Origin: Photobacterium iliopiscarium
GTDB taxonomy: Bacteria > Pseudomonadota > Gammaproteobacteria > Enterobacterales > Vibrionaceae
Direction: 5' to 3'
NCBI RefSeq assembly: GCF_003026395.1
Contig: NZ_PYOO01000005.1
Location: 186,001 to 250,000, forward strand
DNA length: 64,000 nt
Shown piece after piece: positions 24,775 to 33,920 of this stretch. The notes beneath the pieces are model-generated. The model ran no database searches, was not told the DNA's origin, and worked only from the letters and a program-made list of their open reading frames with translations. Position numbers and translations under genes: made by a program. Each line of letters starts with the position of its first letter. The stretch's first letter is position 1.

Positions 24775-26460
24775 ATGCGCTCTGTATTTAATAACGAACG
24801 ATATCGGGGCGATATGCAATTACTCGAAGCCAAACTCCATAAAATTGACCGTCATAACTACCGCAGCTATTCAAGTATGCGCGGTGAATATCACTTTGTT
24901 GATTTCGACTTTTTTATCGATACCGTTCAGTCGGATCCCTTTGCGCCAGCTTCTCGCGTTCGTGCTCGTCGCGCTTGGTCATTAACTGACCTCGAATGGC
25001 TACGTGAAAAATCGACTGATTATCAACGTGCAGCTCGTGATTTTATCGCACGTTTTTTTGCTGAATTATCACAGCAAGACAATGCAGTCTTAATTGATAT
25101 GCCAGGACAAACCATTCTTGATCGCACTTCTGTTGTGTTTGATGAAAAAGGTATTGAATTACGTTTCCGCATTAATATGCCTGCCGATGGCCGTACTATT
25201 ATTGCGAAAAAAACTCTTAACCTATTGACGTTCTATTTACCAAAGATGATTCGTCGTGCCACTATCGCACGTGAATTACCTATGGATGAATTACAACGTC
25301 ACTGTGAAGCGGTTGAAGATCAAGTTGCACTGCGTAGCCAGCTTAAACAACATAAGCTGTTAGCCTTTGTTGCAGATGGCAGCTTATTACCTCGTATTGC
25401 AGGTAATAGTGATTTACCACTAACAGACGCAATTCCATTTCTGAGTCCAGACAACTTAGCGGTTGAATTAGAAGCGCCTCATAAAGGTAAAATCCGCGGT
25501 ATGGGTATTCCTGAAGGTATTACGCTTATCGTTGGTGGTGGTTTCCACGGTAAATCAACCTTATTGAGTGCCATTGAACGTTCAGTGTATGATCATGTTC
25601 CTGGTGATGGTCGTGAATATGTTGTGACTAATGATGCCGCGGCTAAAATTCGCGCTGAAGATGGTCGCTGTGTTCACAATGTTGATCTATCACCTTACAT
25701 CAGCAACTTGCCGATGGGTAAAGATACCACGGCGTTTAGTAGCCAAAATGCTTCGGGCTCAACCTCTCAAGCATCGTGGTTACAAGAATCGATTGAATCA
25801 GGCGCTGAAGCCTTATTGATTGATGAAGATACATCAGCTTCTAACTTCATGATCCGTGATGAGCGTATGCAAGCACTGATCTGTAAAGAAGATGAGCCAA
25901 TTACACCATTAGTTGACCGCATTGCACTGCTACGCGATCAACACAACATCTCAGTAATGTTAGTAATGGGTGGTTCTGGTGATTATCTTGATGTAGCAGA
26001 TACTGTTATTCAAATGCATAACTATGATGCCGTTGATGTAACAGAAAAAGCACGTGCAGTGGTTGCGTCTCATCCAACACGTCGTAAGCAAGAAGGAACA
26101 GAAGTTATTGTTCATCCTCGCACACGTCAAATAAACCGCAGTGCATTGCAAGCAATGTTAGAAGAAGGCAAGTTCCGTATTCAAGTTAAAGACAAAACAT
26201 CATTACGTTTTGGTCGTGAATACATAGACTTAAAAGCCTTAGAGCAAATTGCTCACTCTAGCCAACTATTAGCCATTGGTTACCTATGGTTCCAACTTGC
26301 GCAAACTAAAGGCTGGGAAAAAAATCCTACTCATGCGTTTGCCAATATGTTGCACGATAATTGGGCCGATATGATGCCTAAATATGGTGAAATGGCTAAA
26401 CCTCGCGTTATTGAGGTTATGGCAGTATTGAACCGAATGCGCAAAGCTGAATTTAAGTAA
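24775..26460 (+). CDS. Predicted ABC-class ATPase (PF09818)
   Basis: A 561-residue cytoplasmic protein of the 'predicted ATPase of the ABC class' family. The N-terminal domain contains YHFVDFDFFIDTVQSDPFAP and the family's PxSRVRAR (SRVRARRAW). The ATPase core has Walker A VGGGFHGKSTLL near residue 255, a Q/signature region, Walker B EALLIDEDTSASNFMIRDER, and VMLVMGGSGDYLDVAD. It is full length for the family. The role is unknown; there is no permease and it has no membrane segment. It is followed by a compact terminator. Confidence 0.9.
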   Translation: MRSVFNNERYRGDMQLLEAKLHKIDRHNYRSYSSMRGEYHFVDFDFFIDTVQSDPFAPASRVRARRAWSLTDLEWLREKSTDYQRAARDFIARFFAELSQQDNAVLIDMPGQTILDRTSVVFDEKGIELRFRINMPADGRTIIAKKTLNLLTFYLPKMIRRATIARELPMDELQRHCEAVEDQVALRSQLKQHKLLAFVADGSLLPRIAGNSDLPLTDAIPFLSPDNLAVELEAPHKGKIRGMGIPEGITLIVGGGFHGKSTLLSAIERSVYDHVPGDGREYVVTNDAAAKIRAEDGRCVHNVDLSPYISNLPMGKDTTAFSSQNASGSTSQASWLQESIESGAEALLIDEDTSASNFMIRDERMQALICKEDEPITPLVDRIALLRDQHNISVMLVMGGSGDYLDVADTVIQMHNYDAVDVTEKARAVVASHPTRRKQEGTEVIVHPRTRQINRSALQAMLEEGKFRIQVKDKTSLRFGREYIDLKALEQIAHSSQLLAIGYLWFQLAQTKGWEKNPTHAFANMLHDNWADMMPKYGEMAKPRVIEVMAVLNRMRKAEFK

Positions 26461-26487
26461 GCTTTAGGCTGAACTCAGTTATTCTTT

Positions 26488-26510
26488 AAACCCCGCATTA
26501 TGCGGGGTTT
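26488..26510 (+). terminator. Rho-independent terminator
   Basis: AAACCCCGC ATTAT GCGGGGTTT, a perfect GC-rich stem ending in TTT. Confidence 0.85.
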
Positions 26511-26580
26511 ATGTTAACTCAGGATACGGTAGCGCAATAACTTACAATCAACTATAATATGCGGTCATTTTATTCGCAGA

Positions 26581-26640
26581 TTACATTCATAAGCTTACTT
26601 TTAATTATTAGTTTATGAATGTAATCGGCATAGGCCGACA
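26581..26640 (+). promoter_or_regulatory. Structured 5' leader of the rhlE-like gene
   Basis: A perfect 12-bp inverted repeat, TTACATTCATAA (26581-26592) and TTATGAATGTAA (26612-26623), is followed by a second small hairpin TCGGC ATA GGCCGA up to 26639, ending about 16 bp before the start codon. Such leaders are often regulatory in cold-shock helicase genes; whether this one is has to be inferred. Confidence 0.45.
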
Positions 26641-26655
26641 GTTTAGGAACACAGC

Positions 26656-27954
26656 ATGTCATTTTTATCTCAAGGTTTTTCTCCAGAGCTTGTTAAAGCG
26701 TTAACCGAAATTGGTTACGAGAAATTAACCCCAATTCAGCAAAAAGCAATCCCTCAAGCACGACGTGGTGCTGACATTTTAGCATTAGCACAAACAGGTA
26801 CAGGCAAAACAGCTGCTTTTGCATTGCCTATTATTCAAAAGTTGTTGGACAAACCTGCAACAAAAAGCCGTTTTAACGTTCGTGCATTAATCCTTGCACC
26901 AACGCGTGAGCTAGCTGAACAGATCTCAGTTAACATCAACGATTACGCTAAATACACCAACATTAATTGTACGGCTGTTTTTGGTGGCAAAAAAATGGCA
27001 ACACAAGAGAAACGCCTAGAACAAGGTGTTGATATTCTTGTTGCTACACCGGGTCGTTTAATTGAGCACATGGAACAAAAGAACGTTTCATTGGCTAACT
27101 TAGAATGTTTAGTGTTTGATGAAGCTGACCGTATGCTTGATATGGGCTTTATCGGTGCTATTCGCGTTATCCTTGAAGATATTCGCACTAAGCCACAAAC
27201 CATGTTGTTCTCAGCAACCTCTTCTGCACAGATGAATGCATTAGCGGGAGATATTCTACGTAAACCACAACGTATTACAGTTACGCCTGAAAACAGTACT
27301 GCATCTACAGTTTCTCACGTGGTATACCCTGTTGATGAAGATCGTAAGCGTGAAATGCTATCGGAATTAATTGGTAAGAAAAACTGGCCACAAGTATTGG
27401 TTTTTGTTAACTACAAAGAAACCGCTAACCAATTAGTGAAAGAACTAAAACTTGACGGTATTAAAGCAGTTCTTTGCCACGGTGATAAAGCGCAGAGTGC
27501 GCGTCGTCGTGCATTAGAAGAGTTTAAAGAAGGTAAAGCACGTGTAATGGTAGCAACAGAAGTTGCAGCCCGTGGTTTAGACATTCAAAACTTACCGTAT
27601 GTTGTTAACTACGACATGCCATTCCTTGCTGAAGACTATGTTCACCGTATTGGTCGTACTGGTCGTGCAGGACAAAAAGGCAATGCAATCTCATTTGTTA
27701 GCCGTGAAGAAGAACTGACATTAGTGCAGATCGAACGTTTGATTAACCAACGTATTCACCGTGTACAATTAGAAGGTTACGAGCCTAAGAGCCGTGAAGC
27801 GCTCGTTGTGCGTATGAACACTAAAGCCGCTTACCGTGATCGTGCAGGTCGTCAAAACAATCCGACTCAAGATCAATCAGCCGCTGAACGTCGCGCACGT
27901 TTACGTAACGCAATTAGCAGCAAAGCAACCAAGATCACTCGCTTGAAAAAGTAA
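26656..27954 (+). CDS. DEAD-box RNA helicase, RhlE-like (second copy)
   Basis: A 432-residue RNA helicase. Motifs: Q motif LTPIQQKAIPQAR, Walker [73 protein letters not shown]. The basic C-terminal tail is short (about 50 residues), unlike the long tail of the 11351 gene, so the two are paralogs rather than a recent duplication. A role in RNA remodelling or ribosome maturation is inferred. Its leader can fold into two hairpins, and a strong terminator follows. Confidence 0.9.
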   Translation: MSFLSQGFSPELVKALTEIGYEKLTPIQQKAIPQARRGADILALAQTGTGKTAAFALPIIQKLLDKPATKSRFNVRALILAPTRELAEQISVNINDYAKYTNINCTAVFGGKKMATQEKRLEQGVDILVATPGRLIEHMEQKNVSLANLECLVFDEADRMLDMGFIGAIRVILEDIRTKPQTMLFSATSSAQMNALAGDILRKPQRITVTPENSTASTVSHVVYPVDEDRKREMLSELIGKKNWPQVLVFVNYKETANQLVKELKLDGIKAVLCHGDKAQSARRRALEEFKEGKARVMVATEVAARGLDIQNLPYVVNYDMPFLAEDYVHRIGRTGRAGQKGNAISFVSREEELTLVQIERLINQRIHRVQLEGYEPKSREALVVRMNTKAAYRDRAGRQNNPTQDQSAAERRARLRNAISSKATKITRLKK

Positions 27955-27984
27955 GTTAAGTACATTCTTTAATGTATTAACACG

Positions 27985-28024
27985 AAAAAGCCGAGCTAAG
28001 ATTTTATCTTACTCGGCTTTTTTA
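27985..28024 (+). terminator. Rho-independent terminator
   Basis: AAAAAGCCGAGCTAAGAT pairs with ATCTTACTCGGCTTTTTT, followed by ATTTC. Confidence 0.9.
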
Positions 28025-28128
28025 TTTCATCTTTACCAATGCATATTAGCAATGTCGATTTGTCGTAACCATTAATAACAAATAATAGCGTATTAACACT
28101 AGCACGGTATTACATCGCTAAAATCTAA

Positions 28129-29178
28129 CTATAATGTTCGACGTTCAGCTTTAGTCGGGAAAATTTGACACCAATCTTTCTTCATATCAACCACTTGCCA
28201 CTGATGTTGTTTTGCTGCTTGCATCAATGCAGGGGTAAATTTACCTTCAAAAGAATCTGCACCATATTGCCATTCACGTTCGGCATCGGTGTGATGAATC
28301 AACATGCCTAAACTTGCGCCTTTTTGAGACGTTGTCCATGACAGCATCGCTTTATCACCCGTCGAGTTACCAACCGCGAGAATAGGACGCTTACCAATGA
28401 TCGTCGCAATATTGATCGCCTTTTGTGGGCCGTCATCAATGTATACCAACTTATCATTCTTAATTAATCCACCGTCTTTATAAGTATAACCAAACGCAGT
28501 ACCAATCACATTTTCAGCGGGAATATGATAAATAGCCTCACTCCATGGCTTGATAAATGCACCACCAGCACCGGTTACAATAAATACTTTAAACTGATGT
28601 GCGTGAAGATAATCAATCAACTCAATCATCGGTTGATAAACTAAATCTGTATATGGACGTTTAAAGCGTGGTGATTGGGCCGTTGAGAGCCAGTCTAAAA
28701 CATCTTTACTATATTGCTCGGGCGTTAATCCTGCTTGTGACGTAGCTAAAATAGGCAGTAATGCCCCCCAACCTTTCGCGAAAATAGCTTTAGTATTGTT
28801 ATCAAGTACCCACTTATACGGTGTTTCTGTTTTCCACTCAGGATGTTGTGCACTTTCATGCTTAATTTGGCTAAAGGCAAACAAAAACTGCGTATAAGTG
28901 GGTTTCTCAGGCCACAACGTTCCATCGTTATCGATAACGGCAATACGTGCACTGGGTTTTACAAAATCAGGATTTCCTACGGTTGTCACTTCATTGACAA
29001 ACTGCGTGATCGCACTACGACTAGCACTGTTATTCCATAATGGCAGCACATCGCCATTATTTGAACATGTCGCGCTATAAGCAGACGTTGATACAGCAAG
29101 TAAACTGGCAACACCAATCCATATCGCTGCTATTTTTTTTCTAGTCACTAAACTATGATCCTTGTTGTTCTTTTTCAT
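28129..29178 (-). CDS. Exported HAD-family phosphatase
   Basis: A 349-residue protein with an N-terminal signal peptide (hydrophobic core AAIWIGVASLLAVSTSAYSA), so probably periplasmic. HAD motif I is RIAVIDNDGTLWPEKP (D-x-D-G-T), motif II VFIVTGAGGAF, motif III/IV KLVYIDDGPQKAIN and GNSTGDKAMLSW. The cap lies between motifs I and II (about residues 75-175). The natural substrate is unknown; an acid phosphomonoesterase is likely. It lies downstream of the fabY-like gene but is separated by a terminator, so it is probably expressed on its own. Confidence 0.85.
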   Translation of the reverse strand: MKKNNKDHSLVTRKKIAAIWIGVASLLAVSTSAYSATCSNNGDVLPLWNNSASRSAITQFVNEVTTVGNPDFVKPSARIAVIDNDGTLWPEKPTYTQFLFAFSQIKHESAQHPEWKTETPYKWVLDNNTKAIFAKGWGALLPILATSQAGLTPEQYSKDVLDWLSTAQSPRFKRPYTDLVYQPMIELIDYLHAHQFKVFIVTGAGGAFIKPWSEAIYHIPAENVIGTAFGYTYKDGGLIKNDKLVYIDDGPQKAINIATIIGKRPILAVGNSTGDKAMLSWTTSQKGASLGMLIHHTDAEREWQYGADSFEGKFTPALMQAAKQHQWQVVDMKKDWCQIFPTKAERRTL

Positions 29179-29184
29179 CGTAAT

Positions 29185-29213
29185 AAAAAGCAGGTCATAA
29201 ATAACCTGCTTTC
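29185..29213 (-). terminator. Terminator of the fabY-like gene
   Basis: On the minus strand AAAGCAGGT pairs with ACCTGCTTT, followed by TTATTACG. It lies between the fabY-like gene and the HAD gene. Confidence 0.8.
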
Positions 29214-29237
29214 TTATTTCTTATTTCTTATTTCTTA
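29210..29237. repeat. Heptamer tandem repeat (TTTCTTA)4
   Basis: Four perfect copies of TTTCTTA between the stop codon of the fabY-like gene and its terminator, in the transcribed 3' region. Confidence 0.85.
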
Positions 29238-29244
29238 TTTAATT

Positions 29245-31095
29245 CTAGTTGTAATCGGCGTAAGGATTAACATTACTTAATGCAATCGCATGTTCAAACT
29301 CAGACAATTTAATCGCATCAGGTGTAATGGTAACTGAATGCTCATCCATTACCGCTTCACCAAACTGATAACGAATGGTTTCTTGCCCTTGGCATGCGTT
29401 AGCATCATTACGTGTTGTTATCGCTTTAACAGCCTGATTACGCACCTGATAAGCCGCCATTGTATCATTGCCGTATTTCGCCGTTAACATTGCAACGGTT
29501 TGTTGCGGCGATAACACAAGTCCTGATGCATTATTACCACCAAAGCCTTTCGCATTAAGAATAACCGCTTTGTAATCTTGGCCACAATCACCCGCGAAAG
29601 TGTGCTCAGTAAGAATATTCAGATTTGAATTATGAACATCATCAGCAATATGATCAATGGTATTAATCGAAGGTAGCCAACCGTATTGCCATACGCCTAA
29701 TGAAGCGACAAGCTGATCCCCAGCGGCTGCACTCATTGAATGACCGACATACGATTTAATCGCTGCGACAGGCCAGCTTTCAATACCAAATGTTTTAGCG
29801 ACTTCATTAAGAATATGGCTTTCAGTCACGCGGTTTTGTGGTGTGCCTGTACCATGAGCTTGAACAAATGTTTGCTTTACGCCCTCTTCACCAAGGATCG
29901 CTTTTGCCAATGCCGCAGCTTTCGCAACGGTGACATAGTTACCCACACCAGGCGCTGAAATTGACTTTTTATTCGCATCAGCATTCACAAACACATCAGC
30001 CACAGAACCATAGATATTAGCTCCTAATTCAAGGGCCAATTCATCTTCCATTAACACCACAAATTGCGCTGATTCTGCCATGGTAAAGCCCGCATTTGAC
30101 GAAAATGGACGACAAGCACGACGATTATCAACACGATCACTGCCATCAAGCGCTTTTAATTGCTCATCTTCAGCCAATGCGCCCATCACACGGAAGCCTT
30201 CCATTATTTCGGGAACAACTGGAGCTTCTGCATTACCGACAATCACAACTTTCGCTTTACCATGTTGAATATCGTGCATACCTTGACGTAAATTATATAG
30301 GAACGTCGCACACGCCCCCATATTTGTACCTGTTGCGCCAATACTGTTAATCACATAACCATTAATAAAGTCAGCAGGCATTTGTGCTAGCGATAACGCC
30401 ATCATCTTGGAACTTACACGGCCGCCAGTAAGATGCGCTGCAATCATGCCACCTAGCGAGTTATCATCAATTTGTGCTAAACCACTGCCCGCATAGACTG
30501 ACACTTGATCGGGTTTGATGTGGCGTAAAACGTCATCCCACTCAAAACCTAACGAGTTAAGTGCATCTGAAGCGCCATATATTGTGAGCGACAAACCACG
30601 CGGATGAAAACGAGAATTATATAATTTACTAGGATCAAAACCGGCAGGAATATTACCGCCACTAGAAACAGGAAAAGCAACTCGCCCCTCAACTAAGGCA
30701 TCAAAATCACCCTTAACAGTAATAACGGCTTTTGCACCTTGAATATCAACCTGCCAGTTGCTTGGAATATGATTAGGTAATTTAGATTTACGTAAGGTAA
30801 ATGTGATTTGATCATCTGCTGAATTGAGATTCGCTTTATATTGATATAACAGATTATCAGGATCAAACGAATCAATACGGCGTACACACGTACCCGCTTT
30901 AATTGCAGTAATAATATCATCAGTAATAGCGCCATCATCACTCAATCCCATTCGACGAGCGAGATCTTGCCATGTTGATTGCATTGTATCTTCAGATAGC
31001 ACATCAGCAATCATAAGTTTGTAGCTATGAAAGCCAGAACTGCGACCAGCGGCATTGATGCCACCCAAACCAACAATTAGCGGTAATTTTGCCAT
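29245..31095 (-). CDS. fabY: Beta-ketoacyl-ACP synthase, FabY-like
   Basis: A 616-residue condensing enzyme of the FabF/KAS superfamily, long like Pseudomonas FabY and unlike the 410-residue FabF. The catalytic triad is Cys262 in TNMGACATFLYN, His in VQAHGTGTPQNR (about 410) and His in KSYVGHSMSAAAG (about 450). The N-terminal 150 residues (LIVGLGGINAAGRSSGF) hold the usual extra FabY segment. FabY can start fatty acid synthesis from acetyl-CoA and malonyl-ACP; whether this one does is inference. It is divergent from a GlxA-type regulator across 164 bp, which suggests possible control by it. Confidence 0.8.
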   Translation of the reverse strand: MAKLPLIVGLGGINAAGRSSGFHSYKLMIADVLSEDTMQSTWQDLARRMGLSDDGAITDDIITAIKAGTCVRRIDSFDPDNLLYQYKANLNSADDQITFTLRKSKLPNHIPSNWQVDIQGAKAVITVKGDFDALVEGRVAFPVSSGGNIPAGFDPSKLYNSRFHPRGLSLTIYGASDALNSLGFEWDDVLRHIKPDQVSVYAGSGLAQIDDNSLGGMIAAHLTGGRVSSKMMALSLAQMPADFINGYVINSIGATGTNMGACATFLYNLRQGMHDIQHGKAKVVIVGNAEAPVVPEIMEGFRVMGALAEDEQLKALDGSDRVDNRRACRPFSSNAGFTMAESAQFVVLMEDELALELGANIYGSVADVFVNADANKKSISAPGVGNYVTVAKAAALAKAILGEEGVKQTFVQAHGTGTPQNRVTESHILNEVAKTFGIESWPVAAIKSYVGHSMSAAAGDQLVASLGVWQYGWLPSINTIDHIADDVHNSNLNILTEHTFAGDCGQDYKAVILNAKGFGGNNASGLVLSPQQTVAMLTAKYGNDTMAAYQVRNQAVKAITTRNDANACQGQETIRYQFGEAVMDEHSVTITPDAIKLSEFEHAIALSNVNPYADYN

Positions 31096-31259
31096 TTTAA
31101 TATCCTGAGATCGATTTAATACACCGTTTGAATCAGAATATCAGTATTAACCTGTGATTCACTCTATATTTGTGCCAAAATCACTGACATTTCAGCCAAA
31201 GGTGTGAAAACATTACAATGATGTGTGTTTTATGCACAATTATTGTCAGAGGTAGAATA

Positions 31260-32240
31260 ATGAAAGTGGGTTTTATACTTTTTCATAGAGCATTAATTAC
31301 GGGTATTTCATTAAGTGCTGAAATGTTAACCAGTGCCGCCAGTCTTCGTGATCGTAAAACTCAACGACAGTCCCCTTTTGATATTAAACTCATTGCTCCA
31401 ACACTCACATCACCAAACTTAACCGCAGGTATTCGCATTCAGCCTGATATCACATTTGAAGACCCTGCAAATTTTGACATTATTATTGTGCCACCAATGT
31501 GGGGCAACCCAATATCTGCACTGTCAAAACACCCCGAAATACCACCTTGGTTAATTAAGCAATATCATAATGGCGCTCAAATTATTGCAACAGGCACTGG
31601 CGTGACTTGGCTGGCTGAAACGGGATTACTAAACCATCAAACGGCCACTACCCATTGGTATTTTTATGACAAATTCTCACAGCGTTATCCACAAATAAAA
31701 CTTAACCGTAAAGCCTCTATTACGTCAGCTAACGGGCTTTATTGCACTGAAAGTATTAACTCACAAACAGAAATGGTGCTGTATTTAATCTCTAAATATT
31801 ATGGGCAGAAAATCGCCAACACCATTGAAACCCATTATGGTCATGAAATCAGTAAATCGGGTCATCAACCTTTTTATGAAATTGGCGGTCAAGTGCAATT
31901 TGATGAATCAATCGCCCAAGCGCAAGATTGGATGCAGCGCTATATGTCGCAGCCATTAACCACCCAACAAATAGCACAACATTGTGAATTACCATTACGC
32001 AGCTTTAATCGTAAATTTAAAGATCAAGTCGGCCAAGCACCCCATCAATACCTACAAAAAATAAGAATGGAAACAGCCAAAGAATTATTGCGCGATTTTG
32101 GAATGTCATTATCTGATGTATCAGAACAGGTGGGATATAAAGATGCTTATCATTTTTCAACACGGTTTCAAAAAGAATTTGATATTACACCGTCACAATA
32201 CCGCAATATGGTAAAAGCCAAAGCGTACAATGTTCAATAA
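31260..32240 (+). CDS. GlxA-type AraC-family transcriptional regulator
   Basis: A 326-residue regulator with an N-terminal DJ-1/PfpI-like ligand domain (MKVGFILFHRALITG; IIIVPPMWGNP; IIATGTGVTWLAETGLL) and a C-terminal AraC HTH. The HTH region reads QPLTTQQIAQHCELPLRSF and LSDVSEQVGYKDAYHFSTRF, the usual two helix-turn-helices. The nucleophile-elbow Cys is replaced by Thr (TGTGV), as in non-enzymatic regulators. The start is at 31260 after AGAGG; an upstream ATG at 31218 adds 14 unlikely residues. It is divergent from fabY. Confidence 0.88.
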   Translation: MKVGFILFHRALITGISLSAEMLTSAASLRDRKTQRQSPFDIKLIAPTLTSPNLTAGIRIQPDITFEDPANFDIIIVPPMWGNPISALSKHPEIPPWLIKQYHNGAQIIATGTGVTWLAETGLLNHQTATTHWYFYDKFSQRYPQIKLNRKASITSANGLYCTESINSQTEMVLYLISKYYGQKIANTIETHYGHEISKSGHQPFYEIGGQVQFDESIAQAQDWMQRYMSQPLTTQQIAQHCELPLRSFNRKFKDQVGQAPHQYLQKIRMETAKELLRDFGMSLSDVSEQVGYKDAYHFSTRFQKEFDITPSQYRNMVKAKAYNVQ

Positions 32241-32262
32241 CCACAATTAAATAATAAAACAA

Positions 32263-32290
32263 AAACGCCTAACAATAATTGCTAGGCGTT
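32263..32290. terminator. Bidirectional terminator
   Basis: AACGCCTAACAAT pairs with ATTGCTAGGCGTT with A- and T-rich flanks, between convergent genes. Confidence 0.8.
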
Positions 32291-32321
32291 CTTAGTATAA
32301 TAAGTGCTTTTATGACAGCGA

Positions 32322-32603
32322 TTAAAATTTTCGACTGGTCACATCTTCGCATTCACCATCAATCACATTTGATGTAGTTTGACGTTGCTGACGGAACACA
32401 CTGTTCATGGTTTCATCTTGGCCAGCAAAACCTTCTGTAAAACTATTGTCTTGGTACTGCATACCTTCAGCTGCAAGTTTACGTTTAATAAATGGCTTCG
32501 CAATCATTGCTGCAATACCAAGAAACAATGCCATAATGGTAGCAAAAGAAACGGCAAATAAACCGATTACAACAGCAAAAAAACCAGTAAGTAAATTTCT
32601 CAT
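32322..32603 (-). CDS. Small membrane protein of unknown function
   Basis: About 93 residues. One long hydrophobic segment (LTGFFAVVIGLFAVSFATIM and on to LGIAAM) at the N-terminus, then a basic KPFIKRKL and an acidic, Gln-rich soluble tail. I recognise no family. The ATG at 32603 follows GAGAGGCG at a good distance; a GTG at 32609 is an alternative. Monocistronic. Confidence 0.6.
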   Translation of the reverse strand: MRNLLTGFFAVVIGLFAVSFATIMALFLGIAAMIAKPFIKRKLAAEGMQYQDNSFTEGFAGQDETMNSVFRQQRQTTSNVIDGECEDVTSRKF

Positions 32604-32863
32604 GGACACGCCTCTCTAAAATCATATCAATCAGGCCATTAGGTTATCCTAACGTTTATCTTATACCTGATAAGTCTGCTTATTCTAATATCAATTCAAT
32701 ACTCTATATATCTATTTAGATAATAGCTTGCCATAAATGAACCAACTATGAACATAAGCATAAATTCGTTATGTTATTTATGTTTTATTATACTTTAGGC
32801 CGAAATGAAAGATAATTTTTATTTCTAGATAAAACGTTACTCTAAGTTTGCTGTTATAACGAC

Positions 32864-33478
32864 TTATACGGCAACAGTGGCTACACTTTGAACATCACAC
32901 TGAATACGACTAATTTTATCGTTAGCTAATAAGAAATAAGCATCTTGTGGTAAATCTTGAGAGAAGACTTCGTTGTAAGTCATGCCGACATAAACGCCAC
33001 GAAATACAGCGCCAGTTAACCCATGGGAAACAACAATAACATTTTCAGGTACTGAAACATCAGCAAGAAAATCTTCAATACGATCTTTAACGGCATAATA
33101 GGATTCAGCATTTGGCGCCATTAAATACCAATCACGTTGTTCACAAAGACGTGGCTGTGTTGCTTTAATGTCCGGAATATATGCTTGTTCCCACTCACCT
33201 AAACAAAACTCTTGTAAGCGTGCATCAGGCACAATCTCACTCGCATCAATCCCTATTTGTTCCGCAACGATTGCAGCGGTTTGCATCGCACGGCCTAATG
33301 GACTTGAATAAATAGTCCACTGTCGCTTATTTGCTAATTTGTTTTTTAAAGATAAACCGATCGTCGTTGCTTGCTGTTGCCCTAAGTCCGTTAGGTCAGA
33401 ATTACAATGTCCTTGTAAGCGTTGCTGTGCATTAAAAACTGTTTGACCATGACGTACTAGAAATATACTTTTTGACAT
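32864..33478 (-). CDS. Histidine phosphatase family protein
   Basis: A 204-residue enzyme of the phosphoglycerate-mutase-like histidine phosphatase superfamily. The N-terminal motif IFLVRHGQTVFNAQQRLQGH carries the catalytic R-H-G, followed by LTDLGQQQA and YSSPLGRAMQTA (second Arg), then FCLGEWEQ (acid Glu), and the second His in VIVVSHGLTGAVFRG. The subgroup resembles GpmB/CobC/SixA-like phosphatases; the substrate is unknown. Cytoplasmic, monocistronic. Confidence 0.9.
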   Translation of the reverse strand: MSKSIFLVRHGQTVFNAQQRLQGHCNSDLTDLGQQQATTIGLSLKNKLANKRQWTIYSSPLGRAMQTAAIVAEQIGIDASEIVPDARLQEFCLGEWEQAYIPDIKATQPRLCEQRDWYLMAPNAESYYAVKDRIEDFLADVSVPENVIVVSHGLTGAVFRGVYVGMTYNEVFSQDLPQDAYFLLANDKISRIQCDVQSVATVAV

Positions 33479-33920
33479 TGTGCCCCCTTGCGTGAGCTTT
33501 AGGTTATACCATCAAAGCATTGCCAACAATAACAAACCTAAAAACAAACGGTAATAATTCAAATTTCTTATGATTACGCTCTTAATTTTTATTATAAATA
33601 AAATTCTTGGAAAAACATCACAAAGCAAACGATTACTTTTTTTAAGTATCTGATATAAAATAAAAAATAAAAAAAAACACCCGTGACGGCTCTCTTTATA
33701 CCTCTAGAGCATCATGCTATGATGCCGTCCCTATTTAGCCAACGAACATATAACAGACGATTTAAGACGTCTAACCTCTGCTTTTTTTAAGCAATTATCA
33801 TCTTTGGCTTATATGGATATAGCCTTTACGTAATTCATAAAATAATTAAAAATCACTGAGAATCACCAACAATACCAACACAGCCCTACTCTCAGTAGAT
33901 AAAAAGAATAGAGACTATTA
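33479..33920. promoter_or_regulatory. Divergent upstream region, no gene
   Basis: 442 bp, AT-rich. A short perfect hairpin GCATCAT-GCT-ATGATGC lies near 33709-33725 in the likely 5' leader of the oxidoreductase gene. No convincing FNR box was found. Confidence 0.4.
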
